A stretch of DNA of 32,628 nt from NCBI GenBank assembly GCA_002070505.1, contig MWDJ01000030.1:1-32628 (forward strand), read 5' to 3'. The notes below the pieces were generated by a model, which was given only the letters and a program-made list of their open reading frames with translations, made no database searches and had not been told where the DNA came from. This stretch comes from Bacteroidetes bacterium ADurb.Bin145 (GTDB lineage: Bacteria; Bacteroidota; Bacteroidia; Bacteroidales; VadinHA17). Positions 22,292 through 31,922 of this stretch are shown here, piece by piece. How positions within the stretch are numbered: position 1 is the stretch's first letter; each line of letters starts with the position of its first letter. The translations under genes and the position numbers were made by a program.

Positions 22292-23575
22292 TCAGAGCAG
22301 ACCTTTGATTTCTTCTATCAGGGGTACACTGTCTGTATATAAGGCTCCAAATACCGGATTCCCTATAACCGTTACCAGGCCGTAAAAATCCATCCCCTCC
22401 CTGATCTTGACAACACAGAACAAAATCAAAAAAGGAAGCAGTAACGTACGGATAACAGAAATGCCCTTGTTTTGTGAAAAAGCAGACAGCAAAACTATTG
22501 CAAAGGAAAACATGAATATTGTAGCCACAGTAAGGACGCGTTCACCTGACGGGACCAGACTGAATATATTTGCAAAGCCATACAGCAATACTGTAAAACA
22601 GAACAATGACATCAGGTCCTTTCTGGTCATCAGGTTACGCTTGAAAAACAGATAAACAAAAATCGCAATACTATAAACAACCCAACGCATTGCAAGTCTT
22701 GAATATACAATATACCAGTTATGCAGTTCCATGCGGCTTGCCCTGAATTCGGCATATTCAAGATTTGTATAACCCGTAACCCTGGCTTGAAGAAAGCCCG
22801 GAAGAAAAGAGAGTGACTCACGTACAAAATCAAGATCCAGTTCCTTTATAAATGATGTTATGATAAAAAAACCAAAATAGATGTCAATTTTGTTTTTCAG
22901 GAAATGGTATAACATCAGTATAGCGAAAGGGTAAACGAAAGAGAAGTGAACAAGAATCGCAAAGGCAGACCAAAGAAGGTTTTTAATTTTACCCTCAAAA
23001 AAATATGGCAACGCACCAAAGAGGAAAATCTGGGCTGCAGTCCACATTCTGAACCCGTTAATGTTCCAGATCGGATTTAACAGGGCAAATGTAAGAATGT
23101 AGACGAAAAGGACAACTGTGATTTTTCCTTGCAGTCTCTCTAACAAATACCAGATATTGCTCGTGTAGAAAAACCCAAAGATTGTTCCGAATACAGTGAA
23201 CAGTACTGTTGGGTTGGCAGTCATGCGTGAAATCAGATAGGTAATCAGAGGTTGAACTATATCTACATAATTTGAACTCTCTGAATAAAAGGACTGCCAC
23301 AATTCTGAAAGACTCATATTGGAGTTTGCGTATTGAGTCAGCAGTCTGGCATAGTATTCAGAATCAGCAGCCATCTCACCTTCGGCGATAATGAAAGTCA
23401 AGCCGAAGAAAATACAGAACAACCAGAAAATATTTCTGGAGAAGGGTTGTCTCCAGTACTTTAAGGATGCAAGCATGACGCCGAATGGCCAAACCAGGAA
23501 ACTGCCATAATAATAGAGTTCCTGTTTCCGGGTGTAATCATTCATAATACTATTTCCGCTGATATACCTTAGCAC
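22292..23575 (-). CDS. EpsG/Wzy-like polysaccharide polymerase
   Basis: A 427-residue multi-pass membrane protein with about ten hydrophobic helices. 'EGEMAADSEYYARLLTQYAN' after the second helix is the EpsG-family feature ('D-S-x-x-Y' ahead of the first large loop), followed by 'LITYLISRMTANPTVLFTVFGTIFGFFY' and 'NPIWNINGFRMWTAAQIFLFG', where the Arg-Met-W region is conserved. 'ILVHFSFVYPFAILML' contains the His-Phe pair typical of the family. EpsG/Wzy-like proteins polymerise lipid-linked repeat units on the periplasmic side. Met11 at 23545 (MNDYTRKQ) is an alternative start. It begins 6 nt after the stop of the upstream glycosyltransferase gene. Confidence 0.85.
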   Translation of the reverse strand: MLRYISGNSIMNDYTRKQELYYYGSFLVWPFGVMLASLKYWRQPFSRNIFWLFCIFFGLTFIIAEGEMAADSEYYARLLTQYANSNMSLSELWQSFYSESSNYVDIVQPLITYLISRMTANPTVLFTVFGTIFGFFYTSNIWYLLERLQGKITVVLFVYILTFALLNPIWNINGFRMWTAAQIFLFGALPYFFEGKIKNLLWSAFAILVHFSFVYPFAILMLYHFLKNKIDIYFGFFIITSFIKELDLDFVRESLSFLPGFLQARVTGYTNLEYAEFRASRMELHNWYIVYSRLAMRWVVYSIAIFVYLFFKRNLMTRKDLMSLFCFTVLLYGFANIFSLVPSGERVLTVATIFMFSFAIVLLSAFSQNKGISVIRTLLLPFLILFCVVKIREGMDFYGLVTVIGNPVFGALYTDSVPLIEEIKGLL

Positions 23576-23581
23576 GGCCTG

Positions 23582-24721
23582 TTACCTTTTATCATGCAAG
23601 TCTGTAAACGCCCGGGCAACAACCTTTATATTATAGGTTTGAGGTGATGCAAGATTCATCCTTTCTGAATAATCATAGTCCATAAATCTAAGCAGTTGCG
23701 AGAAGTCGGAGCCAGATGTGATATTTAAAACCGGTCTTCCTGTAATCGCATAATCAATAAGCTTGCTCGGAAGCTGAGTTGATGTATTATTGTCAAAATT
23801 AATAAGGAAATCCATGCCGGCGAGCACTGTGAGCAGTTTTTCTCTTGGGATATTACTCCTTATTTCAATCTTCTCTCCAAGTGCTTTTTTAAATGGGAGG
23901 AGCAGACCTTCCTGTGAAGTATAAACAATGAATCTGAAGTCTCTTCCGCATTCTGTCAGAAATTGTAAAAGTGCCCCTGGGTCCCTCTTACCGGGGATAA
24001 ATCCTCCTGCATAGGCAAAAACCGGGTATGAAGTGGATTTCCGGTACTCGGGAATCTCCAGATCATCAAGCCTGATACCCTGCGGGATGATCCTTATCTT
24101 GTGATGAAACTCAGGATAATAAGCTGATACAGCCCCCTCGAAAGGCACGGTTAGATAGTCAGCCTTACGGCAAAACCACTTCTCAACGTACTTAAAATAG
24201 AATAATTTACGAAAGGAATCCGTAGTATCTCCCATGTATGGATCTCCACAGTCAGCTACCCAGGTGTCAGCAATTCTATGCTTCCTGCTTCTTGCTTTTG
24301 CCACCCCCCAATGAACCGGATAAGGGACTGCGACAGATATCATCAGGTCATATTCCTTCTCGTGTCTAAGGCTTTTTGGTATAATAAAGAATAGTTCGAT
24401 CCAGGGGTACTCAAAAAGCAATCCAAGCATCCTCCTGATTAATCTTTTAATCATAGAAAGAGCTCCGTTACCAGTTATAGTTAAGTCTTTGAACCTGATC
24501 CGACCCAAATCCTTGAAGACGAGGTTATGATCAGCAGCATACTGTGTGTAGTCGTAGCCCTTGAAAGGAATCCGGACTGTTACTTCATGCCCCTGTCTGG
24601 CAAGTTCCTTTGCAAGCTCGGTTGTCCGGAATGAACGGGGTGAGATGATTGGGTAAAAGCTGAATGCTACTATCAGAATTCTTTTGCCGGCAGGTTTTAT
24701 ATAACCATCAGTTCTTTCCAT
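23582..24721 (-). CDS. Glycosyltransferase, GT-B fold
   Basis: A GT4-like enzyme of 379 residues from the ATG at 24721 (MERTDGYIK). The frame is open to an ATG at 24793, but that start would overlap the asnB-like gene by 35 bp and add 24 atypical residues. Visible pieces: 'KRILIVAFSFYPIISPRSFRTTELAKELARQGHEVTV' (N-terminal Rossmann start), 'WVADCGDPYMGD', 'VFAYAGGFIPGKRDPGALL' and 'MDFLINFDNNTSTQLPSKLIDYAITGRPVLNI'. The last has 'PSKLIDY' in place of the usual E-x7-E, as in many Bacteroidota transferases. It is cytoplasmic or membrane-peripheral and adds one sugar to the repeat unit; donor unknown. It lies 6 nt ahead of the EpsG-like gene and 37 nt after the asnB-like gene. Confidence 0.85.
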   Translation of the reverse strand: MERTDGYIKPAGKRILIVAFSFYPIISPRSFRTTELAKELARQGHEVTVRIPFKGYDYTQYAADHNLVFKDLGRIRFKDLTITGNGALSMIKRLIRRMLGLLFEYPWIELFFIIPKSLRHEKEYDLMISVAVPYPVHWGVAKARSRKHRIADTWVADCGDPYMGDTTDSFRKLFYFKYVEKWFCRKADYLTVPFEGAVSAYYPEFHHKIRIIPQGIRLDDLEIPEYRKSTSYPVFAYAGGFIPGKRDPGALLQFLTECGRDFRFIVYTSQEGLLLPFKKALGEKIEIRSNIPREKLLTVLAGMDFLINFDNNTSTQLPSKLIDYAITGRPVLNITSGSDFSQLLRFMDYDYSERMNLASPQTYNIKVVARAFTDLHDKR

Positions 24722-24758
24722 TTTCGTGATTCCTTTAACAATCGTCCCGTTTAAAAAA

Positions 24759-26765
24759 CTATTGCCTGACCCGAAATTTCTGCATCCATTCACTGAAGAG
24801 AATTATACGCCAATATGTAAAATCAAAAGGGACCTCACCCTTGACGAGACGGTCAAAATAGGTAACTGATTCCGGTTTTATAATTCCATCGGTGACAGAT
24901 ATCGCTTCAAGGATCCATTTGCGGAAAAAGTCAGGTTTCTCCTTTTTTACCCATAATTCTTCCGGTGTTGTAAAGCCCATTTTATCCTTTCTGTTCTTAA
25001 TCTTTTCAGGAAGGAGATTATCCATTGCCTCACGCATTACTCTTTTTGTGACTCCATCCTTATCAAGAAAATCGTCAGGCAACGAATATGCAAATTCAAC
25101 CAGACGGTGGTCCAGAAACGGAACTCTTGCTTCAATGGAATGTGCCATCGAATTCCTATCCTCCCACCTGAGATACTTGGGTAGAGTACTGTAAAAGGTC
25201 AAATGCTCTGAAATCTCAGGGACAGAATTCATTTTTACAGGAATCACATCATACGGATGTGTAAAGGATATCCCAAGTTTTTCAATATCTACAATCTTCC
25301 TGATAAAGTCAGCACTTCCCGTAATGTTTACAAGACGGCCTCTCAGGAATGAAGGAATCAGATGAAAAGAAATGTGCCTTAGAAGAGTTGCTTTTGGTAT
25401 TGGTCTGATTTTCCTAAGGTTTCTGATGTCACTATTTAGACTACACCATCTGAACTGCCGCACCATATCTGCATACCTTGCTGCGGTAAACTGGCCATAC
25501 CCTCCAAGATACTCGTCAGCACCCTGTCCGTTGAGCAATACTTTGACACCATTTTCCCGGGCCAGGCCGAAAATTTTAAATCCAAGAAAAGCGCTCTGCG
25601 ACTGATAGGGTTCATCCTGATACCAGATCAGTTTTTTCGTTGTATCAATTGCATCCTGAAGTTGAGGATAAATTATATGAGAATCCACTCTTATATGCTC
25701 AGTCACAATATCCATCCATCTTTTTTCATTATACCGTTCATCGGCAGCACAAGATGAAAAGGTCTTCTGTAGCTCCGCGGTACCATTGTTTCGCAAAATA
25801 CGGTTTACCTCGCAAACAATCGATGAGGAGTCTAGACCACCGGAAAGTGCTGTTCCAACGGGTACATCTGCCATTAAATGTTCGCTAACTGCCTGTTCAA
25901 AGAGACTCCGGAATGAAGCAGCTGCCTCTTGAAATGATCCGCTAAACTGGTTCCGGATGAGTTTATACCATTTCACAGATCTGATTCTTCCATTCCTGTC
26001 TCTGCGAATATCGCTGATACCCGATCTGAAGTATGATCCGGCAGGCAACTGGTATACACCGGAAAACATTGTCTCATCAGTATGGTCAGTAAAAGAGTAT
26101 ATAAGGTAATCACAGACCCGGCTCCTGTTCATGTCTGCAGTCCATCCACTACACACGGTAAACTGTTTGATCTCACTTGCAAAATAGAAACTTTCGTCCG
26201 GAGAAAACCAATAATACAATGGTTTTATTCCATACCTGTCTCTTGACAGAAATACTTCATTGAGTTTATGATCATAAATGGCAAGGGACCACATTCCGAC
26301 AAACTTTTCAAGGCATTTCTCACTCCATGCAGCGTATGCTGCCAGAACAACTTCAGTGTCTGTCCTGGTTGTAAACTGATAACCTTTCGATTGCAATTCA
26401 GCCCTGATATCATTGTGGTTGTAAATCTGCCCGTTGAAAACAATCCAGAACCTTCCTTCCAGGTAAGACATAGGCTGATGTCCGGCAGCAGACAAATCAA
26501 GAATAGATAACCTCCGATGCCCAAATGCCAGGAGATAAGGTTTGTCACCGTTTTCAGATATCCGTGACTCAGGAGCATATTTGAAGTCAGCTGTCAATGA
26601 TTCCTTACAAGTGTCATTTCCTCCCATTTTGTGAAGATATCCCTGCTTGTCAAGCAACAGGTACCCTTCGTCATCAGGGCCACGGTGTCTTATGACAGAA
26701 TTCATACTTACAATATCACTGATATTGCCTTCCTGTATCCGAACTAATCCAGACAGCCCGCACAT
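24759..26765 (-). CDS. asnB: Glutamine-hydrolysing asparagine synthase-like amidotransferase
   Basis: A 668-residue AsnB-type protein. Cys2, directly after the start Met, is the glutaminase nucleophile. 'RHRGPDDEG' (26-34), 'FGHRRLSILDLS' and 'FNGQIYNHNDIR' belong to the class II glutamine amidotransferase domain. The synthase half has the PP-loop 'ALSGGLDSSSIV' (about residues 305-316) and 'VLLNGQGADEYLGGY', so both sites look intact. It is over 100 residues longer than E. coli AsnB, partly from an insertion at about 35-75. Such longer AsnB relatives in polysaccharide loci are thought to amidate a uronic or amino-acid carboxylate of the polymer rather than make free asparagine; that role is inference. 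It follows the flippase gene after 59 bp. Confidence 0.9.
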   Translation of the reverse strand: MCGLSGLVRIQEGNISDIVSMNSVIRHRGPDDEGYLLLDKQGYLHKMGGNDTCKESLTADFKYAPESRISENGDKPYLLAFGHRRLSILDLSAAGHQPMSYLEGRFWIVFNGQIYNHNDIRAELQSKGYQFTTRTDTEVVLAAYAAWSEKCLEKFVGMWSLAIYDHKLNEVFLSRDRYGIKPLYYWFSPDESFYFASEIKQFTVCSGWTADMNRSRVCDYLIYSFTDHTDETMFSGVYQLPAGSYFRSGISDIRRDRNGRIRSVKWYKLIRNQFSGSFQEAAASFRSLFEQAVSEHLMADVPVGTALSGGLDSSSIVCEVNRILRNNGTAELQKTFSSCAADERYNEKRWMDIVTEHIRVDSHIIYPQLQDAIDTTKKLIWYQDEPYQSQSAFLGFKIFGLARENGVKVLLNGQGADEYLGGYGQFTAARYADMVRQFRWCSLNSDIRNLRKIRPIPKATLLRHISFHLIPSFLRGRLVNITGSADFIRKIVDIEKLGISFTHPYDVIPVKMNSVPEISEHLTFYSTLPKYLRWEDRNSMAHSIEARVPFLDHRLVEFAYSLPDDFLDKDGVTKRVMREAMDNLLPEKIKNRKDKMGFTTPEELWVKKEKPDFFRKWILEAISVTDGIIKPESVTYFDRLVKGEVPFDFTYWRIILFSEWMQKFRVRQ

Positions 26766-26824
26766 ATTACAAGCACTTTACTATTATCAAAATAGGGGAA
26801 AAGACATATTATCCATCCGTTGGT

Positions 26825-28354
26825 TCAAACTATCATATTGCTATTCCGTCTGATCCTGCCCATAAGTAACCTTACTCCGGGGGCATTAACAATCATTGAA
26901 CTCAAAAGGGCCCGATAGTGAATTCCAAATATGTCGCCAGACAGAATTATGAGGAAAAATGAAACCAGACCCGAGATCCCGAGCGAGAGAAAAACATTAA
27001 GATTGAGCAATCCGGTCATGAAACTGACCAAGCCACAAATTACAGAGGAGTGCAATAAAACCTTCCCCATAGTACTGAAAGGTATCACATATTTCAGGCT
27101 CACCCCAAGTACCCTGGCTGAAATGTAGATGCCAACACATACCTGAGCCATATAAAAAACGCGCGAAAGGGCTGCATATGTTGCCGGCGAACCAGACAGA
27201 CTAACAATGATGAAACCCACAAGCCATATCGCAACAGCCTGCACCAGATGTATCCTGGCATATATCCTGGTCTTGCCCAGGGCAAAGAGAACAGTCTGGA
27301 ATACTATGATATTAAAGTAACCTATCATCATCCCAATAATAAAATATACTGCCGAAGCTTCATACTGCTGGCCATACATTGCAACAACGGAATTCTTGGC
27401 ATTGAATATGAAGAAGGCCAGTATAGGATAAACAAGTATAATTGATCTCTCAGTTGCACTTTTCCAGGTCCGGCAAATATTATCAAGACCTTCAGAAGAC
27501 TCACTATACCGGGAGAAAAGAGGCAACAATACCGTTACTGTGGCTCCTGCAATCATTGATACAAACGGCAGGTCAATAAAACCATTCGAAAATTCCGCAA
27601 AGACTTCAGCTCCATAGTATCTGCTGATAAAGAACTGATCAGCAAACCTTATGATGATACCATACACTGTTGCCACCATGAGAGGTAAGCTATAACTGAA
27701 TATATGTTTATAACGAAACCGGGTAGGGCTGCGCTCATACGAATTAAAAGGCTTTATAATCAGATAAATACCAACAAGGAATGAGAACATTGAGGCAACT
27801 ATCCATCCGAATAAAGCAGTAATGTAAGTTCCTCTGAGCAATAAGACCGGTAAAGTAATCAGGAACAGCATCAATAGCCTGGAAATAGTTGTATAGATAG
27901 CAATAATATGCGTTTTCCTCAAAGTTGAATATATCCCTTCAATACCAATGATCGGAAGCATCAGTACCGGTACGGCTGAAAAGATACGGAGCCCTTTCTG
28001 AAGATCCGGATTTTTAAAAAGAGCGGCTACTGCAGGTGCCAACAGAAAAAGTGTAAGCGAAAAAAAAATTCCAAGAATAAAAAATGTTCTGATGAGTTTG
28101 TAGACAAAGTCCTTCCCCTCCTCCATAGACTGTTTGGGGAGAAAATAGGAATATGCTCCCTGAAGACCGGCCGAAAACAGGATGAGCAGGGTATTATAGA
28201 TATATAACACCTGCTTGTAAGTCCCATAATCCGACTTACTGAAATATCTTGCCAGAATTGCAGCGCTTAACAGGGATAGAAGAAATGAACTCAATTGTCC
28301 AATTCCGACCCAGATAGCCTGGTTAGTATTGCTGGCTTGGGTATTATCGCTCAA
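26825..28354 (-). CDS. Wzx-like oligosaccharide flippase
   Basis: A 509-residue protein with about 13-14 membrane helices of the MOP superfamily (polysaccharide synthase/Wzx). The N-terminal 'AIWVGIGQLSSFLLSLLSAAILARYFSKSDYGTYKQVL' is the family's hallmark first helices and loop. 'FADQFFISRYYGAEVFAEFSNGFIDLPFV' marks the start of the second half. It should flip the lipid-linked repeat unit across the inner membrane before polymerisation. Basic C-terminal residues face the cytoplasm. The gene is preceded by a 186-bp gap after the kinase gene, in which I found no consensus promoter, and followed by the asnB-like gene. Confidence 0.9.
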   Translation of the reverse strand: MSDNTQASNTNQAIWVGIGQLSSFLLSLLSAAILARYFSKSDYGTYKQVLYIYNTLLILFSAGLQGAYSYFLPKQSMEEGKDFVYKLIRTFFILGIFFSLTLFLLAPAVAALFKNPDLQKGLRIFSAVPVLMLPIIGIEGIYSTLRKTHIIAIYTTISRLLMLFLITLPVLLLRGTYITALFGWIVASMFSFLVGIYLIIKPFNSYERSPTRFRYKHIFSYSLPLMVATVYGIIIRFADQFFISRYYGAEVFAEFSNGFIDLPFVSMIAGATVTVLLPLFSRYSESSEGLDNICRTWKSATERSIILVYPILAFFIFNAKNSVVAMYGQQYEASAVYFIIGMMIGYFNIIVFQTVLFALGKTRIYARIHLVQAVAIWLVGFIIVSLSGSPATYAALSRVFYMAQVCVGIYISARVLGVSLKYVIPFSTMGKVLLHSSVICGLVSFMTGLLNLNVFLSLGISGLVSFFLIILSGDIFGIHYRALLSSMIVNAPGVRLLMGRIRRNSNMIV

Positions 28355-28540
28355 AAAGGACTCTTTTTAAAGAATTGTTTTACTTGGTATTGACATCTGT
28401 ACCATCTGACTGCCGGCTACGACTAAAGAACTCCATATACAGTTATCTCCAAGAAAACAAGAATCATGCTGGCTGATCATCAGAGGCTGACATAGAGGTT
28501 TATGACATTATAAGGGGTTTGATCAGGCAGATGATTTTAA
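28355..28540. other. 186-bp gap between kinase and flippase genes
   Basis: This is the largest gap in the minus-strand run. I see no gene, no TAnnTTTG box and no T-tailed hairpin; two TGATCA sites (28475-28480 and 28521-28526) are too far apart for a convincing stem. It may hold an unrecognised promoter or processing site. Confidence 0.35.
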
Positions 28541-30919
28541 TTACCTCCGTGACTTTTTCTTCCTTCCCAAAAGTGATTTCCCTGATCTCCGTTTGTCAGT
28601 TGTATAGCCGTATCTTTCACCATAACCATAATGTTTGCTGTCAGATTGTATGTCATTTATTACCAAACTTACACTCTTGATTCCAGAGGAGTGGATTTCA
28701 TTTAATGTATTGATGAAACCTTCCCGGATTGTTTTATCCGGCCTGACCACCAGAAGACATGCGTCAGCCAGTGACGCCAGATAGTATGTATCAGAAACGA
28801 TTCCTATTGGGGATGAATCAATGAAGATATAGTCATAACTCTGTTTCAGTAATCTTAACAGTTCCTGAGTTTTCTCCAGGGCAGTCAATTCTGATGGATT
28901 CGGAGGGATAGGACCTGCGGTAATCACCGACAGGTTCTCATATTTCGTCTTCTGAATGACATCCTGGAGGCTGTCTTTCCCGATAAGCCATGTTGAAACC
29001 CCTCTATCGTTATCAAGGCCAAACTCCTGGTATAACCTTGGCTTACGAAGGTCAAATCCTACCAGGATAGTCTTTTTATCCAAAAGACTGCTTACTGATG
29101 CAAGGTTTATGGCAGAAAAGGTCTTTCCATCTCCTGGCATGGTTGAAGTTATCAGAATAACCGGCGCCTTGGCCTCTTTTGTAAAGAACTGCATCTTTGA
29201 TCTAAGCAGGCGAAATGCTTCGGCGATTGATGAAGACGGATCGTCAAATACTACAGTATTGCTTTTCCCCTGATAACGGGGAAGATTGCCAACAACCGGG
29301 AGGTTCGTAATCCTTCGTATGTCTTCGTACTTGAGTTTCTTATTGAAGAAGTTATTAATAATAATCGTAAATAATGGCAACGCAAATCCCAGGAAAAAGG
29401 CTATGAGAGTCACGATTGCCTTGCGGGGTGACACCAATACACTGAAACGTTCATCTGCCGGGTCAATCACCTCACTGTCAGCTCTGTTCGAGGCCTTCTG
29501 CATTTCCTGTTCTGCCCTTATTTCGAGAAGGAACGTGTATAGTTCATTGTTGAGTTCAAACTTTCTCTCGATACCTAACAACTGTCTCTCAGTTACCGGA
29601 AGGGCCGAAGCCTGGGCATTAGCTCTGTTTATTTGCTGCTGGTTTTCAGATCTGGCCAGGCTGTTGGCACGTCTCAATCCATTAAGCGTCTCCTTCAATG
29701 CGTCCTTGGCAGACCTGATTCTGAGCTCAAGATTTCTCTGAAGCGGGTTCATTTCCCCTGCTCCTCTGGCAGTCAGCTGACCCTGAAGTTCTGTCAACTC
29801 TGTAACAAGTCTTGTTAAACCCGGGTCTGTTATCCCCATCGTCACCGGAACAATCGGAACTTCTCCGGAGGCGTCCTTTGATAAATAGTCTGCAAGGTAA
29901 TCATAGTAGTTTGCTTCCAGGTTTAAGCGAGCCCTTTCGTTCTCAAGGAGGGTTACCTGTCCAATTATAGATTGACCTTGTGCTGAAAGATCCATTACCA
30001 GATTTGATGAACGGAACTGTTGTAGTTTGTTTTCAGTTAACATAAGTGAATCTGATATCCCTACCAACTGATCATCTATGAATTGAATTCGTCTTAGAGC
30101 CTCAGCATTTTTCTTATCAAGGGAGATCGCCTGGAAGCCTTCAATGTGCTTATTCAGGAAATCCACGTCCATAGCTCTGTTGGTTCCTTCAAGACTTATA
30201 CGTAGAACTGATCCTTCACGTGAAACCAATTCAACTTTAAGTCTGGACAGATACGAATTGGTTAGTCGCCTCCGGCTATGAATGATAAAACAGAGATCCC
30301 TGTCTAAATTCCCGGTCAGCCATTTTTTGTCACGGCATTCAATGCTAAAACTGCCGTTTCTGAGTTCTATCACTTCACCGAACCTTGCTTCTTTGCGGTA
30401 TGGAAAAAACTTAGATGTAGATTCAAGGATGAACACGCTGTCATTGAGAAATTCAAGTGTGAATTCAATGTCTTGTGGTAACGGATTATCTGTATCCGGA
30501 ATTACCCTTACCGGCATCTCAGGATAGATAGGTAAGCGATTCCTTATTGTTTTGGAATAAAACTCAATCTCGAAGGAAAGCTCATCCAGAGTTTTTTCAG
30601 TAAGAGCCCTTGATTTAAGAAGCATTATCTGGTTCTGGATATTCTTCATTCCACCCGGCAGGCCCAGTCCCTGCAAAAGATCCGAATTGTCAACGAGGGT
30701 TCTCTCATCCCTGTCATTCACAAGAATTGTCGCAGTAGTACGATAGACAGGCATTGTATGCTTGATGTACCAGTTTGAAGCGATAATGGCCAGAGCAATA
30801 GATATCAGAAACCAATACCAATTCTTCAGTACCAGCGGAACTATTACCATTAAGTCAAACGAACTCCCCTGTAACTGTCTGTTCGACTGTTCAAGGGTGA
30901 AATTATCTTTTGCTTTCAT
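28541..30919 (-). CDS. Wzc-like co-polymerase with BY-kinase domain
   Basis: A 792-residue polysaccharide co-polymerase fused to a bacterial tyrosine autokinase. Membrane helix 1 is at about residues 33-52 and helix 2 at about 497-520. Between them lie the Wzz domain, a long coiled-coil region and a GNVR-like segment ('ALPVTERQLLGIERKFELNNELYTFLLEIR'). The cytoplasmic kinase has Walker A 'STMPGDGKTFSAINLA' (about 590-605), Walker A' 'TILVGFDLRKPRL', Walker B 'YDYIFIDSSPIG' (about 700) and a Tyr cluster 'HYGYGERYGYTT' (about 765-776) for autophosphorylation, followed by a basic tail. It controls chain length and polymerisation together with the Wza-like and Wzy-like proteins. The gap to the Wza-like gene is 105 bp. 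Confidence 0.95.
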   Translation of the reverse strand: MKAKDNFTLEQSNRQLQGSSFDLMVIVPLVLKNWYWFLISIALAIIASNWYIKHTMPVYRTTATILVNDRDERTLVDNSDLLQGLGLPGGMKNIQNQIMLLKSRALTEKTLDELSFEIEFYSKTIRNRLPIYPEMPVRVIPDTDNPLPQDIEFTLEFLNDSVFILESTSKFFPYRKEARFGEVIELRNGSFSIECRDKKWLTGNLDRDLCFIIHSRRRLTNSYLSRLKVELVSREGSVLRISLEGTNRAMDVDFLNKHIEGFQAISLDKKNAEALRRIQFIDDQLVGISDSLMLTENKLQQFRSSNLVMDLSAQGQSIIGQVTLLENERARLNLEANYYDYLADYLSKDASGEVPIVPVTMGITDPGLTRLVTELTELQGQLTARGAGEMNPLQRNLELRIRSAKDALKETLNGLRRANSLARSENQQQINRANAQASALPVTERQLLGIERKFELNNELYTFLLEIRAEQEMQKASNRADSEVIDPADERFSVLVSPRKAIVTLIAFFLGFALPLFTIIINNFFNKKLKYEDIRRITNLPVVGNLPRYQGKSNTVVFDDPSSSIAEAFRLLRSKMQFFTKEAKAPVILITSTMPGDGKTFSAINLASVSSLLDKKTILVGFDLRKPRLYQEFGLDNDRGVSTWLIGKDSLQDVIQKTKYENLSVITAGPIPPNPSELTALEKTQELLRLLKQSYDYIFIDSSPIGIVSDTYYLASLADACLLVVRPDKTIREGFINTLNEIHSSGIKSVSLVINDIQSDSKHYGYGERYGYTTDKRRSGKSLLGRKKKSRR

Positions 30920-31024
30920 TGTGTTCGAGATTCTGTATTTGTGATATACTGTTACCCGGAAAAAACTCAGATACTTCTTATGAAGCTCTCCTTATCTTCG
31001 CCTCATAGAATCATTCCAATTTAC

Positions 31025-31831
31025 TCAGAGAGTTCTAAAAAAGGCTATCACGCCCAAAGTAGAAGTGATGGTGCTCAAGAGGAGTGTCCAAATGGTGGAA
31101 TTGACCTCAAATGCCCTCCCTTTCATTGGCATAACATAAATAACATCATTGGGCATGATATAGTAGAACTCCGATGAGAAAATACTGCGGTCAGCAAGAG
31201 AGAATTCTTTAATTATCGGACCATATGGTGAAGGTCTGATCAGCTTTAATCTCTGACGGTTACCAAATGTTGTCATATCACCCGCCATTGATAATGCTTC
31301 AAAAACGTTTATCCGGTCTCTCATTATTGGATATCTGCCCGGAAGTCTCACCTCTCCTATGATACTTATAAAATTGTTAACCAGCCTTATAGTTATGGCA
31401 GCATCAGTTACATACCCTTTGAATACTGAATCAAGCTCAACTTTGATTTCTGATAGGGTCCGTCCCCCGACCATAACTTTCCCCACAAATGGAATCTCAA
31501 TCATTCCTGATTCGTCAACAGAATAACCGAAAAGAGCTGCACTCTCTTCTGTTAATGACCCTCCCATGCCCACAGGCATGCTGTTGAAAAGCTCTGACCA
31601 CTGAGGGTCTGGCGTTATTACTCTGATGTAAAGATTATCATGTGGCATTACCTTATAGGCAGATGGCGTAACAGTGCTTTGACGATCACCAGCCTCACGG
31701 CTGATTGCCGCAGAACTGCCTGAAAAACGCAGATAAGTAAGATGCTTTTTTGTTACACATGATGATGTCAGGAACAGAATAAAAATTATCAGAAAAAATC
31801 CCGAAGATGGTGCTTTCATAGTCAGGGTCAT
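31025..31831 (-). CDS. Wza-like polysaccharide export lipoprotein
   Basis: A 268-residue outer-membrane-directed lipoprotein; the lipobox is TSSC with Cys25 after a hydrophobic signal. It contains a polysaccharide-export (Poly_export) domain at about 58-150 ('YKVMPHDNLYIRVITPDP', 'YSVDESGMIEIPFVGKVMVGGRTLSEIKVELD') and one SLBB-type beta-grasp domain (about 155-230; 'FISIIGEVRLPGRYPIMRDRINVFEALSMAGD'). A C-terminal hydrophobic segment ('TIWTLLLSTITSTLGVIAFFRTL') closes the protein, as in many Bacteroidota Wza relatives. It forms the outer-membrane export channel for the polymer together with the BY-kinase. An alternative start is Met5 at 31819. Confidence 0.93.
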   Translation of the reverse strand: MTLTMKAPSSGFFLIIFILFLTSSCVTKKHLTYLRFSGSSAAISREAGDRQSTVTPSAYKVMPHDNLYIRVITPDPQWSELFNSMPVGMGGSLTEESAALFGYSVDESGMIEIPFVGKVMVGGRTLSEIKVELDSVFKGYVTDAAITIRLVNNFISIIGEVRLPGRYPIMRDRINVFEALSMAGDMTTFGNRQRLKLIRPSPYGPIIKEFSLADRSIFSSEFYYIMPNDVIYVMPMKGRAFEVNSTIWTLLLSTITSTLGVIAFFRTL

Positions 31832-31846
31832 TTTGATATAAAGATA

Positions 31847-31889
31847 GAAAAAGTGGTTCTTAATCTAATATTTGGATTCACAGTTTTTC
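31847..31889 (-). terminator. Imperfect hairpin between epimerase and export genes
   Basis: GAAAAA-GTG (31847-31855) pairs with CAC-TTTTTC (31879-31889, with an AG bulge), and an inner AATC/GATT pair lies in the loop. On the minus strand it follows the epimerase stop at 31923 and is itself followed by TATCTTTA. It is AT-rich and could act as an attenuator or weak terminator; chance is possible. Confidence 0.25.
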
Positions 31890-31922
31890 AACAAAATCTG
31901 AAATTCTGATTTCGATTACCTG

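Noticed and set aside
29286-29741. 151-codon plus-strand open frame
   Set aside because: It is antisense to the coiled-coil region of the BY-kinase gene and has no domain or signal.
30920-31922. Search for phase-variable invertible promoters as in Bacteroides capsule loci
   Set aside because: No pair of matching inverted repeats flanking a promoter, and no UpxY/UpxZ-like regulator or invertase gene, was seen in the gaps near the export genes.
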